Positions 16,187-23,927 of a stretch of DNA of 32,288 bases are shown one piece after another. The notes below the pieces were generated by a model. It saw only the letters and a list, made by a program, of their open reading frames with translations, was not told the origin of the DNA and searched no databases. The position numbers and the translations under genes are program-made. Each line of letters starts with the position of its first letter. Position 1 is the first letter of the stretch. This DNA is from Chitinophagaceae bacterium UBA4407 (GTDB lineage Bacteria > Bacteroidota > Bacteroidia > Chitinophagales > Chitinophagaceae): positions 1 through 32,288 of the forward strand of contig DGQT01000048.1 of NCBI GenBank assembly GCA_002390845.1, given 5' to 3'.

Positions 16187-17566
16187 TTATAAAGGTTTTA
16201 GTTTAATACTTCGGAAGCTTACTTCGTTGCCATGATCCTGTAAAAGTATGTGGCCTTTTTTTGCTTGGCCAAAGTTTGGCCATATTTTGTATTTGCTTAT
16301 TGCAACAAGATCGTGGTAAGCCTGGGAACCTCGTTCGTATTCCAAAACCTTTATGCCGTTTAAATAATGTTCTACATGATTGTTTGGATAAACAATAATG
16401 CGGCCCGTATTCCATTCGCCAATCTTGTGCATAAAACGCGGTTGCTTTTGTGCCTTTATGAGATCATAAAGCGAGGCCAGTGTTCTGTTTCCGTTGATGC
16501 CAAGCTTTGCATCAGGGTGCAGTGAATCATCAAGTATCTGGTATTCCAGACCAATGGCAGAGCCTTGGTTATTTTCTGTAAGCGTTACAAAATATTTTAC
16601 GCCACTGTTTGCGCCCGGACTAAGTTTAAATTCGAAGGAAAGATCAAACGCACTGTATTGATCGAGGGTAACGATATCGCCACCGTTACCGCCTTCTTTG
16701 CCTTCTGAAGAAAGAACGGTGAGTAAACCATTATTTACCTGCCAGCCTTTTTCGGGAAAGGTGGTTTTATATGCGCCGCGCCAGCCATTGGTACTTACAC
16801 CATCAAACAACAATTCCCAGCCACTGTTTTTTTCGTAACTGCATAAATAGTTGGGAATATTATTGAGCACATAAACATTGTTTGGGAAAGCAGTAGGTTT
16901 TATATTTTTCGTTTTGATCTTTATGTTTTTCCAGTAAATTTTTTCACCAACAAAATTTTGATTATCGCCGATACTGTGTACCTGCAATGCAATAAAACCT
17001 TTAGCGTCAACTGTATCTACAACATAGGCAGCAGGCACACCATTGATCCATGTTTTTAATTCGTTGCCGATACACTCGATATGCACTTTATTAAATTGCC
17101 CCAGCCTGAAAGCGTTCTGTGCTGTGGCATTCAGCGAAAGCGGATAAAGCCAGTCGCGGCGGCCTTCATCGTAAATACCTGCAGTCCATCTTCTTGAAGA
17201 AGGATCTAATTCGTATTGATACCCATATACTTTTCCTTTGCCGTTATTTGCTGCTGCATTAAAATGACTGCGAAACTGTATGCCTGAGTTTGCGGTAGTA
17301 TCTTCTATTTTTACATCAAGTTCCAGCACAAAATCGCCATACTCTTTTTCTGTTACAAGAAAAGTATTTGGAGATGATAAAACGGTTGTGCCCAGGATCA
17401 TTCCGTTTTCAATTTTATAATCAGCAGTGCCGGAAAGTTTTTTCCATCCGTTAAAAGTTTTGCCATCAAATAAGCTTGTCCATTCACCAGTATTTTTTTG
17501 TGCAGTTGTAATGACTGATGCAGTTATAAAAAAAATAAGCAGGAGCAATAGTTTTGAAGTTTTCAT
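16187..17566 (-). CDS. Secreted protein with two DUF1080 domains
   Basis: A 459-residue protein with a signal peptide (1-22, ending ITTAQ). Two copies of the DUF1080 (3-keto-disaccharide hydrolase-like, concanavalin-fold) domain follow. Copy one is about 26-215 (WTSLFDGKTFNGWKKL, NSGIQFRSH) and copy two about 245-459 (WELLFDGVSTNGWRGA, NSGVKYFV, LLQDHGNEVSFRSIKLKPL). Known DUF1080 proteins act on 3-keto-glycosides or other glycans in the periplasm. The exact substrate is not readable. The tandem duplication within one chain is visible directly. It appears monocistronic. Confidence 0.88.
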   Translation of the reverse strand: MKTSKLLLLLIFFITASVITTAQKNTGEWTSLFDGKTFNGWKKLSGTADYKIENGMILGTTVLSSPNTFLVTEKEYGDFVLELDVKIEDTTANSGIQFRSHFNAAANNGKGKVYGYQYELDPSSRRWTAGIYDEGRRDWLYPLSLNATAQNAFRLGQFNKVHIECIGNELKTWINGVPAAYVVDTVDAKGFIALQVHSIGDNQNFVGEKIYWKNIKIKTKNIKPTAFPNNVYVLNNIPNYLCSYEKNSGWELLFDGVSTNGWRGAYKTTFPEKGWQVNNGLLTVLSSEGKEGGNGGDIVTLDQYSAFDLSFEFKLSPGANSGVKYFVTLTENNQGSAIGLEYQILDDSLHPDAKLGINGNRTLASLYDLIKAQKQPRFMHKIGEWNTGRIIVYPNNHVEHYLNGIKVLEYERGSQAYHDLVAISKYKIWPNFGQAKKGHILLQDHGNEVSFRSIKLKPL

Positions 17567-17689
17567 ACCTGAGCGTTAATGAATTGAAATAGATTTATGT
17601 ACAACAAATCTATGAAAAGAACCCGCTTGTGGAGGAAGTTTGTACAGGAGATAAAACGTGACTGCATAATGTTGAAGCGCATACAGAAC

Positions 17690-17735
17690 CCTGAAGTGTG
17701 CGACGCAACCGGGCCTGATAGCAGTAATGTTGATT
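17690..17735. repeat. Solo right arm E14
   Basis: The core GAAGTGTGCGACGCAAC (17693-17709) is followed by CGGGCCTGATAGCAG. The first bases of the usual GTACAAG are replaced by CTGAAG. A left partner is not convincing; a weak candidate is CTATGAAAAGAACCCGC near 17609. The 275-bp gap 17567-17841 otherwise holds only the terminator at 17791-17821. Confidence 0.55.
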
Positions 17736-17790
17736 GGCTAATAAAAAAACAATTGCACTTTTTTACAAATAATTTTAATAGAAGATAAAT

Positions 17791-17821
17791 AAAAAAGCCA
17801 CCTTTTATTAAGGCGGCTTTT
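17791..17821 (-). terminator. Terminator of the choice-of-anchor-V-like gene
   Basis: On the minus strand AAAAGCCGCCTT pairs with AAGGTGGCTTTT (one G-U pair), with a short AT loop and a trailing T-rich tract. It lies 20 bp after the stop codon of the gene at 17842-18762. Confidence 0.8.
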
Positions 17822-17841
17822 GCAGTATTGAAATATTAATT

Positions 17842-18762
17842 TTAATAGGTAAGATTTAATTTTAAAGATGTGCGAACTCCATCTTGTGTTATAACCTGGG
17901 CTACTACCAATCCGTGCAATTTATTTTGCGGTATGGACCATATATTGTCGCCTTTATTTGCAATTGTGCCAGCTGTTTGAATGGTTGTGCCCTGCATATC
18001 TGTATAAATTACCTGTACTTTTTGCTGCCCGGCTCCGTTGTGGAAACGTATTAAGCCAGAGCCACCATTCCTGGAATACAAGAATAAGCCATAGGTGTTC
18101 TTTTCTGTACGGCTATTATTTGTTGTTATTGACGGATTTAGCCCGGAAGCCACTTCGTGTATGGTTAAATTATTATTTACGATTTGATCTCCTGTTGGGG
18201 CATAGTCGTGATTGGCAAGGTTGCCAGCGGTATAGAAAATAACATCGCCGGTGCCTGCGGGGGGTGCATTCCATGGTACAAAAATAGTTCCTGAATCAAG
18301 TTTGTTTACAAGGTCTGCGTGCTCTACATAATGATGGCCTTTATCCAGCTTGTTTACTTCTATAACCGGAAGTGTTCCCCAGGAATTGATGTCTGCAAGA
18401 TCGGCTACCTTGGCACAGGTTGTTTGAAAACCATATTTGCCGGGTACGCCCTTTGTGGGAATTAAGGCAATCTTAAAAACGTAAGCTTTGCCCGGTATAT
18501 AATCAGTTACCGGAATGCTGTCATCGCCAAGCAATTGTGTTGTAATAGAACCTCCATAATGCCCGCCTCCGTGGCAGTTTTTTTGTGCACAGGTTTTACC
18601 CTTGTTAAATGGAGCACCGGTTGCAGAGGGGGTGTTAAGTAAAGGGATTTTAAATCCGGAGAATGCCGCTATAAAAAGTAGTGCAGATATAGCAAGTGTT
18701 ATAAACGGAATCTTTTTACGGGGTAGTGTAATTTTTAACATGCGGTGTTGTTTAAAATGCAA
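17842..18762 (-). CDS. Secreted choice-of-anchor-V-like protein
   Basis: A 306-residue exported protein. The N-terminal hydrophobic helix (about 20-38) may be a signal peptide or anchor. The actual start could be Met8 (18741), which gives a more usual leader. The central region (about 45-190) resembles the choice-of-anchor V domain: TGAPFNKGKTCAQKNCHGGG, YIPGKAYVFKI and GKYGFQTTC. The usual CxxCH-like motif is stretched here to CAQKNCH, so heme binding should not be assumed. The C-terminal 80 residues (GLFLYSRNGGSG to LKLNLTY) look like a divergent T9SS sorting domain. Function is unknown. A clear terminator follows. Confidence 0.75.
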   Translation of the reverse strand: MHFKQHRMLKITLPRKKIPFITLAISALLFIAAFSGFKIPLLNTPSATGAPFNKGKTCAQKNCHGGGHYGGSITTQLLGDDSIPVTDYIPGKAYVFKIALIPTKGVPGKYGFQTTCAKVADLADINSWGTLPVIEVNKLDKGHHYVEHADLVNKLDSGTIFVPWNAPPAGTGDVIFYTAGNLANHDYAPTGDQIVNNNLTIHEVASGLNPSITTNNSRTEKNTYGLFLYSRNGGSGLIRFHNGAGQQKVQVIYTDMQGTTIQTAGTIANKGDNIWSIPQNKLHGLVVAQVITQDGVRTSLKLNLTY

Positions 18763-18978
18763 AAGTTGGATTTATGGCTGCAGTTGGATATTGTTTTTGG
18801 ACGGGTGCAAAATAATTATTTTTTACCAAGTATCTGCTATTTGATAACGTTCGGAATTTAAATGCTCATTAAAATTTGATGGAACTTTATTTAGTCTATA
18901 GGTTTTTTTGAACCTTAATGCAATATTATTTCGTTTATCTGCGCAGGCAAATCTTGAAAAAAGCAAAAAAAATCCTGT

Positions 18979-19085
18979 TTTAGTTGTTTGCCATGCTGTA
19001 TTGCTGCTATAGGGCTTTTGTTGCGTCGCACACTGCATCGCCGGCAATTTTATTGAGCAATTTGGTGCAGCCGGGTTCCAGATGC
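18979..19085. repeat. Degenerate element E13, left arm plus outer remnant
   Basis: The arm reads TTTGCCATGC, GGGCTTTTG and a broken core TTGCGTCGCACAC (19021-19033) followed by TGCATCG. TTTATTGAGC, a word from the inner extension of cargo elements, lies just after it, and GCAGCCGGGTTCC near 19068 resembles a right outer end. The full right core is missing. The remainder of the 464-bp gap 18763-19226 shows no gene or structure I can support beyond presumed promoters. Confidence 0.5.
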
Positions 19086-19226
19086 GAGGTTATCGCAAGC
19101 AGCCAGTTAATATCTTAAAATTTCTCCGGTAACTGTTGCAATTTGCAACCACTCCTGTACCTTCAAAATATAAATTACCATGCAATTACTTAATCAAGGG
19201 CAACCCGAATAACAAAAAAATTAAAC

Positions 19227-19532
19227 ATGTTTATATATAATATTACTACGCAGGTTAGCTGGGGCATTCATGAAGAATGGCTTAAGTGGCAATTAAGCGA
19301 ACATATTCCACAAATAATGGATAAAGGTTGTTTCTTAAAATATCAAATCCTAAAGCTTCTTGAAATAGATGATACCGAAGGACCAACTTATGCCATTCAA
19401 TATTATGCCGAAAGTAAAGCCGATTATAACAGGCATATAGAATTGTACGCACCTGAACTAAGGAAAACTGCATCTGCCAGGTGGGGTGAGCAATTTGTTT
19501 CTTTCCGTACGTTAATGCAGGTTGTGCATTAA
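19227..19532 (+). CDS. DUF4286 family protein
   Basis: A 101-residue cytosolic protein matching the DUF4286 family of Bacteroidota in length and pattern: the start MFIYNITTQVSWGIHEEWLK, then TYAIQYYAESKADY, and a C-terminal RWGEQFVSFRTLMQ. The fold is a ferredoxin-like dimeric alpha/beta barrel by resemblance. Function is unknown. It lies upstream of the HU gene on the same strand, but 294 bp of structured sequence separate them, so they are probably separate transcripts. Confidence 0.85.
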   Translation: MFIYNITTQVSWGIHEEWLKWQLSEHIPQIMDKGCFLKYQILKLLEIDDTEGPTYAIQYYAESKADYNRHIELYAPELRKTASARWGEQFVSFRTLMQVVH

Positions 19533-19586
19533 GTGTGGAAATGTTTTAAAAACAGTGTTGCCTGTTACAAAAGATTGCTATATTAC

Positions 19587-19656
19587 GCTGAAAGGTGCGC
19601 CAATACTGCATTTCAGCAATTAATTGCTAAAACCCTTTACTGCACAGGGTTTTAGC
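19587..19656. other. Three overlapping hairpins between DUF4286 and HU genes
   Basis: GCTGAAA/TTTCAGC (19587-19617), then the perfect palindrome AGCAATTAATTGCT (19615-19628), then GCTAAAACCCT/AGGGTTTTAGC (19626-19656, an 11-bp perfect stem). Neighbouring stems share bases at their edges, so the middle one excludes full pairing of the others. There is no T-run after the last stem, so it is a poor terminator. This lies 51 bp or more after the DUF4286 stop and about 105 bp before the HU promoter box. Confidence 0.5.
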
Positions 19657-19761
19657 GGCGTGTTAAGTAAAAGCCGTTACATAAAGAAATTTAATAAACT
19701 GCTGTAACCCTTTGCGGATGCGGATTTAACAGCAACTAAAAATTTAAATAAAAGTGAAATA

Positions 19762-19769
19762 TAATTTTG
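19762..19769 (+). promoter_or_regulatory. Bacteroidota-type -7 box for the HU gene
   Basis: TAATTTTG matches TAnnTTTG and lies 57 bp upstream of the HU start. The -33 position holds only TTTA at an imperfect spacing, so the match is partial. Confidence 0.4.
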
Positions 19770-19826
19770 CCGGTACTCAAAAGCGAATAAATTTGTTACA
19801 GTATTAATTAAATAAATAAACACATC

Positions 19827-20096
19827 ATGAACAAAGCTGAATTGGTTGCCAAAATTGCTGAAGATGCAGGCATCTCAAAAACACAGGCCAATGCTTCTCT
19901 CGATTCTTTTGTTGAAGCAGTTACAAAAACTTTAAAAGGTGGCGGTAAAGTTACATTGGTAGGTTTTGGTACTTTCTCGGTATCTAAACGTGCAGCCCGC
20001 ACTGGCCGCAATCCTCAAACAGGAGCAACTATAAAAATTAAAGCTAAAAAAGTTGCACGCTTTAAAGCAGGCAAAGAATTAAGCGCCAAGATGTAA
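19827..20096 (+). CDS. HU family DNA-binding protein
   Basis: An 89-residue nucleoid protein. It forms dimers that bend DNA without strong sequence preference. Hallmarks are the helical N-terminus (MNKAELVAKIAEDAGISKTQ), LVGFGTFSVSKRAARTGRNP leading into the flexible arm with the intercalating proline, and the basic KIKAKKVARFKAGKELSAKM end. Length is normal for HU. It is followed by a very strong terminator and then by ribosomal protein THX. Confidence 0.96.
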   Translation: MNKAELVAKIAEDAGISKTQANASLDSFVEAVTKTLKGGGKVTLVGFGTFSVSKRAARTGRNPQTGATIKIKAKKVARFKAGKELSAKM

Positions 20097-20115
20097 TTAT
20101 TGCACTTGCCTAAAC

Positions 20116-20150
20116 AAAAAAGCAGAAGAAGTTTATTCTTCTGCTTTTTT
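20116..20150 (+). terminator. Strong terminator after the HU gene
   Basis: A perfect 15-bp stem, AAAAAAGCAGAAGAA (20116-20130) and TTCTTCTGCTTTTTT (20136-20150), with loop GTTTA and a terminal T-run. Confidence 0.9.
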
Positions 20151-20218
20151 ATTATATGCCGTTTGAATAGTTTTTTGCATTTTTGCACCCTTATTAAACA
20201 TTCATAAAAAAAAATACA

Positions 20219-20335
20219 ATGGGTAGAGGAGATAAAAAAACCAAGAAAGGGAAAATTTTTAAAGGGTCTTTTGGTAAAAGCCGTCCGGCAAGACCAGCCA
20301 AAGCTGTAAAAGCCGAAGCCAAGAAAGAAGCATAG
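20219..20335 (+). CDS. 30S ribosomal protein THX
   Basis: A very short gene coding for 38 residues: it starts MGRGDKKTKKGKIFKGSFGK and continues SRPARPAKAVKAEAKKEA. This is the THX (bTHX) family, a small basic peptide bound in the head of the 30S subunit in Thermus and present in many Bacteroidota. The GRGDKKTKKGKIFKGSFGK block is the family signature. The C-terminal Ala/Lys tail is a lineage extension. An ATG with an A-rich leader is at 20219 and the stop TAG at 20333-20335. It is transcribed separately from HU because a terminator lies between them. Confidence 0.92.
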   Translation: MGRGDKKTKKGKIFKGSFGKSRPARPAKAVKAEAKKEA

Positions 20336-20336
20336 T

Positions 20337-20424
20337 TGTTAAGTTGATAAGTTGACTTGTTGAAATGTTGGGTAGTTTTTATTTCGCTAACCAATCAACC
20401 TGTCAACTTTTCAACCGGGCAACC
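20337..20424. repeat. Periodic imperfect hairpin after THX
   Basis: The left half repeats the word GTTGA at intervals of about 9-10 bp (AAGTTGATAAGTTGACTTG onward). The right half repeats TCAAC in the complementary order (AATCAACCTGTCAACTTTTC onward), with an AT-rich loop TTTTTATTTCG between. Each half is internally periodic and the two pair imperfectly. It fills the gap between THX and the convergent pdxH gene. Confidence 0.6.
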
Positions 20425-20429
20425 TGGTT

Positions 20430-21071
20430 TTATGGAGCTAACCTTTCGATAATCCAGTTTCCATTTATTTCTTTAGAATATTGTATCCTGTCGTGCAGGC
20501 GGTTGTTTCTCCCTTGCCAGAATTCAATAACGGCAGGTATTATACGGTAACCACCCCAATGCTCCGGTCGAGGAATTTGTTCGCCGAATTTTTCAGTAAA
20601 CATACTTACGTTTTCATCCAGTATACTTCTGCTATCAATTATTGTGCTTTGTGGCGAGGCCCATGCACCAATGCGGCTGCCAACCGGACGTGAGTAAAAA
20701 TAAGCATCACTTTCTTCATCACTTACTTTTTCAATTGAGCCCTCAATTCTTATTTGCCTTTCCAGTTCTTTCCAAAAAAATACCAATGCTGCAAAAGGGT
20801 TTTCAGCCAGCTCACTTCCCTTGTGGCTATTGTAGTTGGTAAAAAAAACAAATCCTTTATCATCATAGTCTTTAAGTAATACAATGCGTGCAGATGGTTT
20901 ACCCTCCTTGGTGGCTGTTGCCAGTGTCATTGCATTTACTTCATAAATTTCGCTGTTTATCGCATCGCCCCACCACTTACCAAATTGTTCAAAAACATTT
21001 GATGAAACATCTTCAATATTTAAAGATTGTAACTGGTAATCGCTTCTTATATCCGCTATTTCTTTTTTCAT
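20430..21071 (-). CDS. pdxH: Pyridoxamine 5'-phosphate oxidase
   Basis: A 213-residue cytosolic FMN enzyme that oxidises pyridoxine or pyridoxamine 5'-phosphate to pyridoxal 5'-phosphate. Family marks are SARIVLLKDYDDKGFVFFTN followed by YNSHKGSEL (FMN and phosphate binding), ERQIRIEGSIEKVS, SRPVGSRIGAWASPQS, and the C-terminal signature HWGGYRIIP, FWQGRNNRLHDRI, ending ERLAP. Full length. Element E9 begins only 10 bp upstream of the start codon, so the promoter must lie in the element or depend on it. It appears monocistronic and converges with THX. Confidence 0.96.
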   Translation of the reverse strand: MKKEIADIRSDYQLQSLNIEDVSSNVFEQFGKWWGDAINSEIYEVNAMTLATATKEGKPSARIVLLKDYDDKGFVFFTNYNSHKGSELAENPFAALVFFWKELERQIRIEGSIEKVSDEESDAYFYSRPVGSRIGAWASPQSTIIDSRSILDENVSMFTEKFGEQIPRPEHWGGYRIIPAVIEFWQGRNNRLHDRIQYSKEINGNWIIERLAP

Positions 21072-21081
21072 AACCGTAATA

Positions 21082-21588
21082 TTTTATGAGCCTGGCTGAA
21101 GGAATTTCTATGAGGCTTCTCTTGCGTCGCACTCTTGTGCAGTATAGCTTTTATGAGCGTAAGCAAACCCTGCTGCAAAAATACAAACCCTGTTATAGAA
21201 AAAGCAATTATGAATTTGAGCTATTGAACAGTATTACAGAATGTACAAGAGTGCGATCCCCCCGAAATTCTTCGCATTGGTCTCAAACTAATTTTTGTTT
21301 TTTACAACGCACAAATGCGAGGCTCTAATTGCTCAAGCCGCATGGCTTTGTTGTCTCAATCCCGATCGCTATCGGGACTGCTTTCGCTTCTTTGAAAAAA
21401 TATGCTTCGCATTTTTTCAATTCCGCCTTCGCGGAACCGAACCGAAAGAGGCGCTTTATGAGACAACTGGTATCAGGTGCGAAGTTCTACGGGATGCCAC
21501 ACTTCGCTTAAATGTCGCCATGAAAGAGGAACTATGAAACGAGCGTGGCAAGAGAAGCCTCATAGTAGTACCAAAGCCTGGTACAAAA
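21082..21588. repeat. Intergenic inverted-arm element E9 with large nested insert (507 bp)
   Basis: This fills most of the 545-bp gap 21072-21616. The left arm has GAGCCTGGC, GAGGCTTCTCTTGC (21112-21125) and core TTGCGTCGCACTCTTGTGC at 21122-21140. The right core begins GTACAAGAGTGCGA (21243-21256), is broken by about 290 bp, and resumes GCAAGAGAAGCCTC (21548-21561), an exact complement of the left word. It ends GCCTGGTACAAAA. The inner part before the insert has a doubled CAAACCCTG. Short open frames here cross repeats and are not supported as genes. Confidence 0.78.
21350..21467. repeat. Multi-hairpin block inside the E9 insert
   Basis: GTTGTCTCA (21350-21358) and TGAGACAAC (21459-21467) close a domain. 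Inside are TCCCGAT/ATCGGGA (21360-21377), TTGAAAAAAT/ATTTTTTCAA with inner ATGC-TTC-GCAT (21392-21420), and TTCCGC/GCGGAA (21421-21436), with CTTTCG and CGAAAG on either side. The pattern is a closed multi-branch structure in single-stranded form on either strand. Confidence 0.65.
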
Positions 21589-21616
21589 TCTTTTCTTAAT
21601 ATACTAAACAAGGGGA

Positions 21617-23794
21617 TTAATTTTCTCCTGCTTTTTTCTCCTGCATTTTTTTATACGCCATTAAAAATAACGCACCAAGATTTTTATGTGGCGGTACGTA
21701 ATCGTCAAACAGTTCACTGTTACCGCTCGATTTGCTGAGACCGGCCCACAACTGAGGCCAGTTAAGGTCTTTGCCAAGCCGCAGTGTTTCGAGAATTGCG
21801 TAAATCATCGGATCGTTTACAGAATAACTACCCGTTTGTTTGGATGCAATAATTTGAGCGGAAGGGCAAATCTTTAGAATTTTATCAAGGCTTTGATAAG
21901 CGCCGCAACTACCTAGTAAGATTACCCTTGCAGAAGATGCCAGCTGGTCTATTGTAGAAGTTAGCCAATAACTATGGCCGCGGTGAATTACAATCGTTGG
22001 ATTTAAATCGTTGTTAAAGAGATATGCATCAAGATCGGCCTGGGCTTTTGTGTCAAGATTATTTTTTTCATCCAGTGGTTTATTGGCATAGATCACAACA
22101 TTGGCTCCCTTTGCAGCGGTAATACTTACCCATTCTTCTGTATGTGTTATTTTCCAGTTTGAATTGCTAAACACCCGTATAAAGCTATTAAAGGAAGCCC
22201 TTCCATCATCATCGCCGTAAAAGAATTCCTGAATAATGATTTTACTATTACTGTCTTGCAAATTTTTTGAAGGCATATAATACACCGGCGGTACACCAAG
22301 TGTTTGAGAAACATCAATATGGTTGGCAGTATCCATTGAAAGAAATAAAGTATTCAGAATGCCATAGATGTCTGTTGCTCTTAGATTTTGCGTATTCTTT
22401 GCCTGTTGCAGATTTATGCCAACCTGTGTAAGAATCAGTTTTTGAATATCGGTATTGGTAATACTGGCGTAGGAGTTGGCTACATCTACTGCATCTTCAA
22501 GACTTACAGTTTTATCAAGACCGTTTACAAAAGCCTTCATTAGCATTTGGGCATTGCCATTATCCATACGTTTTAAAAAATCATCCAGGGTGTTATAGTT
22601 TGAAGCCATCTTGATCCATTTCCGGAACCTGTCGAAACGCACACTCATCAGCAGTGAATCGCTTTTTGGGTTCTTCATGTTTTGCCAGATACGCGGATAA
22701 ACGCCCCTTACATAGCTCGATGTATAAATTACTTCTTCCCCTGTAACGGCCATGTAGTAAAGATCCCGGGCATTAAAAGGTTTAAGGCTCCTGAACCGAA
22801 TTTCATCCGGTGCTTCGTGAAGACCATTAATTGTATTGATAAAAGGGTCAATTGCTTTTTTCTGAAGCTTTGCATACAGGCTGCTCATTGCCATTGGGGT
22901 GTCACGTTTGCTAAGCCGGTAAGCATAATCAACAGAAGTTTGCACCAGCAATTGATAATACTGTATACTGTCATTCAGTGCGGAATCAATTTTTTCGAAA
23001 GTCAATTTGCCCCGGTAAAGATTATCAAGAAATGGGAAAAGCTGCCGGCCTGATTTTAATTGCGCCATTTGGCTGATCACATGTACCAGTGTGTCGGGGT
23101 TATTGCGGATCTTTGTTGCCAATGCGGTTGTAGCAGCCGCATAGGTATATAGGTTCTCGGGATCGCGACGCGCAATTACGGTGATTAAGCTATCAGTAAA
23201 AGGCAGGTTTGGATTCAGGCTTAAAATATCCAAAGCTTTCTGTTTGTATTTATCACAATACTTCAGCAATACAATATCCCGGCAGTTTTCAATGCCACTA
23301 TTGTTGCTGAATGCGATGGTATAGATAAGTATATTACCGGTTTCGTAGCTGTATGAAGCAATCCTCTGTTCTATACTTGCACCGCTGTTTTCCAGGATCA
23401 TGCATTCCCTGTAAGCATTCAGCAGATTGGGGAGTTCTGAATATTTTAATGAATCGTAACGGCAACCGTTCAGGTATGCGGTTAGTGTTTCGTTTAATCC
23501 GCGCAGAAATTTTATCTTGCTGTTATTGTCGATCCCGGAGTCTTCCTCAATAAGTGCTTCAATCTTTGCAACACCGTTTGTCAATGCGTTTGTAAGCTCA
23601 AGGTTAAGTTGTTCATTGGTGGTTGGTGTAAACAGGGTATCATCTTTACCATCGGTTGCCCGAATCTTTTTTTGAGTAGCCCTGATCGTTTCGTGGAAAT
23701 ACTGGCGGGCAAGTGGTATATTACCGTTTGTTGGTTGTGCGTGTACAGCGATGCAAAAGACGAAAAAGGAAAAGGCTATATAATATTTCTTCAT
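21617..23794 (-). CDS. Secreted 725-residue protein with caspase-like C-terminus
   Basis: I do not recognise a named family. The signal peptide is at 1-19 (ending AVHAQ). Residues about 25-520 are helical and without known motifs. From about 540 the chain resembles a clan CD cysteine peptidase fold: WVSITAAKGANVVIYANK, then a strand plus TIVIHRGHSYW with His607, then ARVILLGSCGAYQSL with Cys630. The strand-His-Gly and strand-Cys-Gly order fits caspase, clostripain and CHAT types, though the His-Cys gap (23 residues) is short. If active it would be a periplasmic or surface protease. It is divergent from the PhoB-type regulator, 133 bp away. Confidence 0.6.
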   Translation of the reverse strand: MKKYYIAFSFFVFCIAVHAQPTNGNIPLARQYFHETIRATQKKIRATDGKDDTLFTPTTNEQLNLELTNALTNGVAKIEALIEEDSGIDNNSKIKFLRGLNETLTAYLNGCRYDSLKYSELPNLLNAYRECMILENSGASIEQRIASYSYETGNILIYTIAFSNNSGIENCRDIVLLKYCDKYKQKALDILSLNPNLPFTDSLITVIARRDPENLYTYAAATTALATKIRNNPDTLVHVISQMAQLKSGRQLFPFLDNLYRGKLTFEKIDSALNDSIQYYQLLVQTSVDYAYRLSKRDTPMAMSSLYAKLQKKAIDPFINTINGLHEAPDEIRFRSLKPFNARDLYYMAVTGEEVIYTSSYVRGVYPRIWQNMKNPKSDSLLMSVRFDRFRKWIKMASNYNTLDDFLKRMDNGNAQMLMKAFVNGLDKTVSLEDAVDVANSYASITNTDIQKLILTQVGINLQQAKNTQNLRATDIYGILNTLFLSMDTANHIDVSQTLGVPPVYYMPSKNLQDSNSKIIIQEFFYGDDDGRASFNSFIRVFSNSNWKITHTEEWVSITAAKGANVVIYANKPLDEKNNLDTKAQADLDAYLFNNDLNPTIVIHRGHSYWLTSTIDQLASSARVILLGSCGAYQSLDKILKICPSAQIIASKQTGSYSVNDPMIYAILETLRLGKDLNWPQLWAGLSKSSGNSELFDDYVPPHKNLGALFLMAYKKMQEKKAGEN

Positions 23795-23903
23795 ACTTCA
23801 AAAATGGTGTTTCACGGTTTAAGCATTTGTGGCAAATTTAAATATATACCGTCGCTTAACAATAACATAATGCGTTAACCGTGCCATTATGGTTTTGTAA
23901 AAT

Positions 23904-23911
23904 TATTTTTG
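23904..23911 (+). promoter_or_regulatory. Possible -7 box for the PhoB-type regulator
   Basis: TATTTTTG fits TAnnTTTG and lies 17-24 bp upstream of the ATG at 23928. No proper -33 box is seen at the expected distance. Confidence 0.35.
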
Positions 23912-23927
23912 TGTAAAGGAATTGTTA

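Noticed and set aside
17597..17788. 63-codon open frame upstream of the DUF1080 gene
   Set aside because: It includes the E14 arm and has no recognisable product; likely chance.
21295..21537. 80-codon open frame inside the E9 insert
   Set aside because: It crosses several perfect hairpins, has no recognisable product and no support from composition.
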